In this document: positions 61,620 to 64,000 of the stretch, in pieces
How the letters are laid out: every line of letters begins with the position of its first letter
Position numbering within the stretch: position 1 is the stretch's first letter
Translations under genes and position numbers: made by a program
The notes under the pieces: generated by a model
What the model was told of the DNA's origin: nothing
The model's input: the letters and a program-made list of their open reading frames with translations, nothing else
The model's database searches: none
Source of the DNA: Acidobacteriota bacterium
GTDB taxonomy: Bacteria; Acidobacteriota; Holophagae; Acanthopleuribacterales; Acanthopleuribacteraceae
Direction of reading: 5' to 3'
DNA length: 64,000 nucleotides
Assembly: GCA_020637335.1 (NCBI GenBank)
Contig: JACJWC010000005.1
Coordinates: forward strand, 193,310-257,309

Positions 61620-63671
61620 ATGAGATCTGTAATCCTGGCCCTGACCCTGTGTGGCCTGCTGGCTTGTAACAACAAACCGGCCGACACCACCCAAAATCAG
61701 GCAAAAGCTGAAACCAAGCCCCTCGTTTCGGGCATTGATGTTGAAAATCTCAGTAGCACCATCCGCCCTCAGGATGATTTTTTCCGTTACGTTAACGGAA
61801 CATGGCTCGATCAAACCGAAATTCCAGCCGACAAAACCTCTTATGGCTCGTTTGTCATGTTGCTGGACCGCTCCCGTGAACAACTCAAATCCATCGTGGA
61901 TGAGCTGAGCGTCAATACCTATGCCAAAGGCACTAACGAACAGAAGATCAGTGACTTCTACAAAACCTTCCTCAATGAAGACGCCATTCAAGCGGCCGGT
62001 ATCACCCCGCTCAAACCGGAAATCGACCGGATTGATGCCATCGCCAACCAGAACCAGTTGGCGGAATATTTTGCCCGCACTTTGGCGATTCCCGGCAATG
62101 CCCCCTTTGCCTGCTTTGTTTCACCCGACCAAAAAGACAGTAATCGCTACACCGTTTACGTTTCCCAATCCGGGTTGGGCCTTCCGGACCGCGACTATTA
62201 CTTCAATGAAGGCGAACGCTTTGACGTCATTCGCAAAGAATATTTGAACTACCTGGCCCAATTACTGACCTTTGCCGGCCGCGACAAGGCAGAAGCCCGA
62301 GCTAAAGCCATTTACGAATTGGAAAAGAAGCTGGCCGAAAAACAATGGTCTCGAGTCGAGAATCGCGATCGCGATAAAACCTACAATCCCATGGCCTTGG
62401 ATGCGATTAAACAGAACAACCCGGATTTTGCCTGGGAAGCCTATTTCACCGCATTAAATGCCGATCTGCCCGCTGAACTAGTGGTTCGTCAACCCAATTA
62501 CCTGCCGGCCATGAGCGAAATTGTACGCAAAACAGATATCAGCGTTTGGCGCGACTATCTGCTGGTCGGCCTGATGGACGGTTTTGCGCCGTTCTTGAAT
62601 GCCGAGATCGAATTGGCCAATTTCAATTTCCGCAGCAAGGTTCTGTCCGGCGCCGAGGCACAGCAACCGCGTTGGGAACGCGCTATAGACTTCATGAACG
62701 GCAGTCTGGGTCAAGCTCTGGGCCAACTGTATGTCGCGCGCTTCTTTAAACCGGAAGCCAAACAGCGGATGGAACACTTGGTCGACAACCTGAAGGTCGC
62801 GTTCAAGGAACGAATTGACCAACTGGATTGGATGACTCCTGAAACCAAAGCCAAAGCCCAAGAGAAACTGGCCAAGTTCGGCACCAAAATAGGCTACCCC
62901 GACAAGTGGCGCGATTATTCCAACCTGGAAATCGTGGGTGATAGCCTGGTTCAGAACATTTTCAACGTCAGCAAGTACAACTACGAATACCAAAAAGCGC
63001 GACTTGGCAAACCGGTCGATAAATCCGAGTGGTTCATGTCGCCGCAAATCGTCAATGCCTATTATTCACCCAACTTCAATGAGATCGTCTTCCCTGCAGC
63101 CATTCTGCAACCACCCTTCTTCAATATGGAAGCGGACGATGCGGTCAACTACGGCGGCATCGGCGGCGTGATTGGCCACGAGATTTCCCATGGTTTTGAT
63201 GACCAAGGCCGCAAATCCGATGGCGATGGCAACCTGGTCGATTGGTGGCAGGAGGCCGATGCAACAGAATTCAAAACGCGGGCTGGTTCGCTTTCCGCTC
63301 AGTACAGCGGTTATGAGCCGATTGCCGGATTAAAAGTCAACGGCGATCTGACCCTGGGCGAAAACATCGGGGATTTGGGCGGATTAACCGTCGCCCTGAC
63401 CGCCTACCACAAATCGCTTTCTGGCCAACCGGCACCCGTCATGGACGGTTTCACCGGAGATCAGCGCGTGTTCCTGGGCTGGGCCCAAGTCTGGCGCATC
63501 AAGTACCGCGAAGACGCTTTGCGCCAACGCATCATGACCGATCCCCACTCGCCCGGCGAGTTCCGGGTCCTGGGCGTCATGCCCAACATCGACGGCTTCT
63601 ATTCAGCCTTTGATGTAAAGGAAGGCGACAAAATGTACATCGCTCCCGAAAAGCGGGTTCGCATCTGGTAA
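61620..63671 (+). CDS. M13-family metallopeptidase lipoprotein
   Basis: 683 residues. The N-terminus MRSVILALTLCGLLAC is a lipoprotein signal (Cys16), so the enzyme should be periplasmic or surface-anchored. The zinc site is GHEISHGFDDQG (HExxH), with the later GENIGDLGG giving the third ligand Glu. The architecture matches neprilysin/PepO endopeptidases, which cleave short peptides, at the normal length of about 680. The ATG at 61620 has AAAGGA eight bases upstream. A strong intrinsic terminator follows nine bases after the stop codon. Confidence 0.95.
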   Translation: MRSVILALTLCGLLACNNKPADTTQNQAKAETKPLVSGIDVENLSSTIRPQDDFFRYVNGTWLDQTEIPADKTSYGSFVMLLDRSREQLKSIVDELSVNTYAKGTNEQKISDFYKTFLNEDAIQAAGITPLKPEIDRIDAIANQNQLAEYFARTLAIPGNAPFACFVSPDQKDSNRYTVYVSQSGLGLPDRDYYFNEGERFDVIRKEYLNYLAQLLTFAGRDKAEARAKAIYELEKKLAEKQWSRVENRDRDKTYNPMALDAIKQNNPDFAWEAYFTALNADLPAELVVRQPNYLPAMSEIVRKTDISVWRDYLLVGLMDGFAPFLNAEIELANFNFRSKVLSGAEAQQPRWERAIDFMNGSLGQALGQLYVARFFKPEAKQRMEHLVDNLKVAFKERIDQLDWMTPETKAKAQEKLAKFGTKIGYPDKWRDYSNLEIVGDSLVQNIFNVSKYNYEYQKARLGKPVDKSEWFMSPQIVNAYYSPNFNEIVFPAAILQPPFFNMEADDAVNYGGIGGVIGHEISHGFDDQGRKSDGDGNLVDWWQEADATEFKTRAGSLSAQYSGYEPIAGLKVNGDLTLGENIGDLGGLTVALTAYHKSLSGQPAPVMDGFTGDQRVFLGWAQVWRIKYREDALRQRIMTDPHSPGEFRVLGVMPNIDGFYSAFDVKEGDKMYIAPEKRVRIW

Positions 63672-63679
63672 ATCTGAAA

Positions 63680-63703
63680 GGGGTGCTGCGGCACCCCTTT
63701 TTT
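63680..63703 (+). terminator. Intrinsic terminator after M13 peptidase
   Basis: GGGGTGC-TGCG-GCACCCC forms a perfect 7-bp stem with a 4-base loop, followed at once by six T residues. Confidence 0.92.
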
Positions 63704-63734
63704 GTTGCTCGTGACCTTTTCCCACCCGCACCCC

Positions 63735-63740
63735 TATAAT
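63735..63740 (+). promoter_or_regulatory. Possible -10 box of glycogen synthase gene
   Basis: A perfect TATAAT stands 29 bases before the start codon at 63770. A weak -35 candidate (TGACCT, 63712-63717) is 17 bases upstream. Confidence 0.5.
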
Positions 63741-63769
63741 TGAAAAAGAGATTCAACCAGGGGGCGTTC

Positions 63770-64000
63770 ATGCAACGCAGCGTCGTATTTGAAGTGTCGT
63801 GGGAAGTCTGCAATAAGATGGGCGGCATCCACACTGCATTGGCAGGCAAAGCCCAGGAAATGGTCGATTTGTATGGCGAGCATTATATCGCCATCGGACC
63901 CAGCCAATGGCAAAGTGCGCAGTTGGGCTTCATCGAGCGCAACTGGCACCCAAAACTGGTCACCAGTATGGCCGAACACGGGATCCCCATTCGCTGTGGG
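63770..64000 (+). CDS. GT3-like glycogen synthase, partial
   Basis: The first 77 residues are present; the gene runs off the window. The start FEVSWEVCNKMGGIHTALAGK matches the N-terminus of glycogen synthases of the GT3 type (animal/fungal-like), where a similar FEV-WEV-NKVGGI stretch begins the nucleotide-sugar binding fold. It should add glucose from UDP- or ADP-glucose to glycogen. The ATG at 63770 has AGGGGGC five bases upstream. Bacterial GlgA (GT5) begins differently, which is why GT3 is preferred, but only 77 residues are visible. Confidence 0.75.
   Translation, partial: MQRSVVFEVSWEVCNKMGGIHTALAGKAQEMVDLYGEHYIAIGPSQWQSAQLGFIERNWHPKLVTSMAEHGIPIRCG

Overview
The window looks like chromosomal DNA of a Gram-negative bacterium of roughly 50-55% GC. 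Support for this is several lipoprotein signal peptides ending in a lipobox Cys, a signal peptidase II gene, a lytic transglycosylase with LysM, a periplasmic-type polyamine transporter, a eukaryote-like Ser/Thr kinase and a very large multi-PAS hybrid histidine kinase. I cannot name the species. Large signalling proteins at this GC would fit a deep-branching group such as Acidobacteriota (Holophagae-like), but that is only a guess. Positions 1-32.6 kb: a DUF819 membrane protein, an orphan DNA methylase with a basic repeat tail, an AbgT-type transporter bracketed by structured repeats, and a minus-strand run (DNA polymerase I-like protein without 5' nuclease, split transketolase, lipoprotein, HExxH membrane protein, acyl-CoA dehydrogenase, FN3/beta-propeller lipoprotein). 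Then come a plus-strand potABCD polyamine operon, tyrS, a 1315-residue kinase/ATPase/solute-binding fusion, a tightly overlapping six-gene operon (aldehyde dehydrogenase, acetyltransferase, glutaminyl cyclase, lspA, DegT aminotransferase, Gfo/Idh oxidoreductase) and a 1433-residue hybrid histidine kinase. Positions 32.6-45.6 kb: tRNA-His, a lytic transglycosylase, a plus-strand Sua5-rfbB-ridA run, two small exported proteins, and two minus-strand operons holding three ATP-grasp ligases, an S51-like peptidase, an esterase, glucose-6-phosphate isomerase and a DUF72 protein. Positions 45.6-61.6 kb are accessory. Repeats and an HNH gene lead into a defence island whose minus-strand genes read hsdR, hsdS, HEPN protein, hamA, hamB, hsdM, a small frameshifted ORF and a TIR-like protein, facing an AT-rich gene of unknown function. 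The Hachiman-like hamA/hamB pair (DUF1837 nuclease plus Ski2-type helicase) and the HEPN gene sit between hsdS and hsdM of a Type I restriction system and are far more AT-rich than hsdR and hsdM, so they look like a nested insertion. A REP-associated tyrosine transposase and several palindromic repeat families lie just beyond. The window closes with an M13 metallopeptidase lipoprotein and the start of a GT3-like glycogen synthase. The most interesting items are the nested Hachiman plus HEPN module, the small gene coupled to the TIR-like protein, the kinase/solute-binding fusion, and a three-hairpin repeat whose stems covary while its CTCG loops stay fixed.
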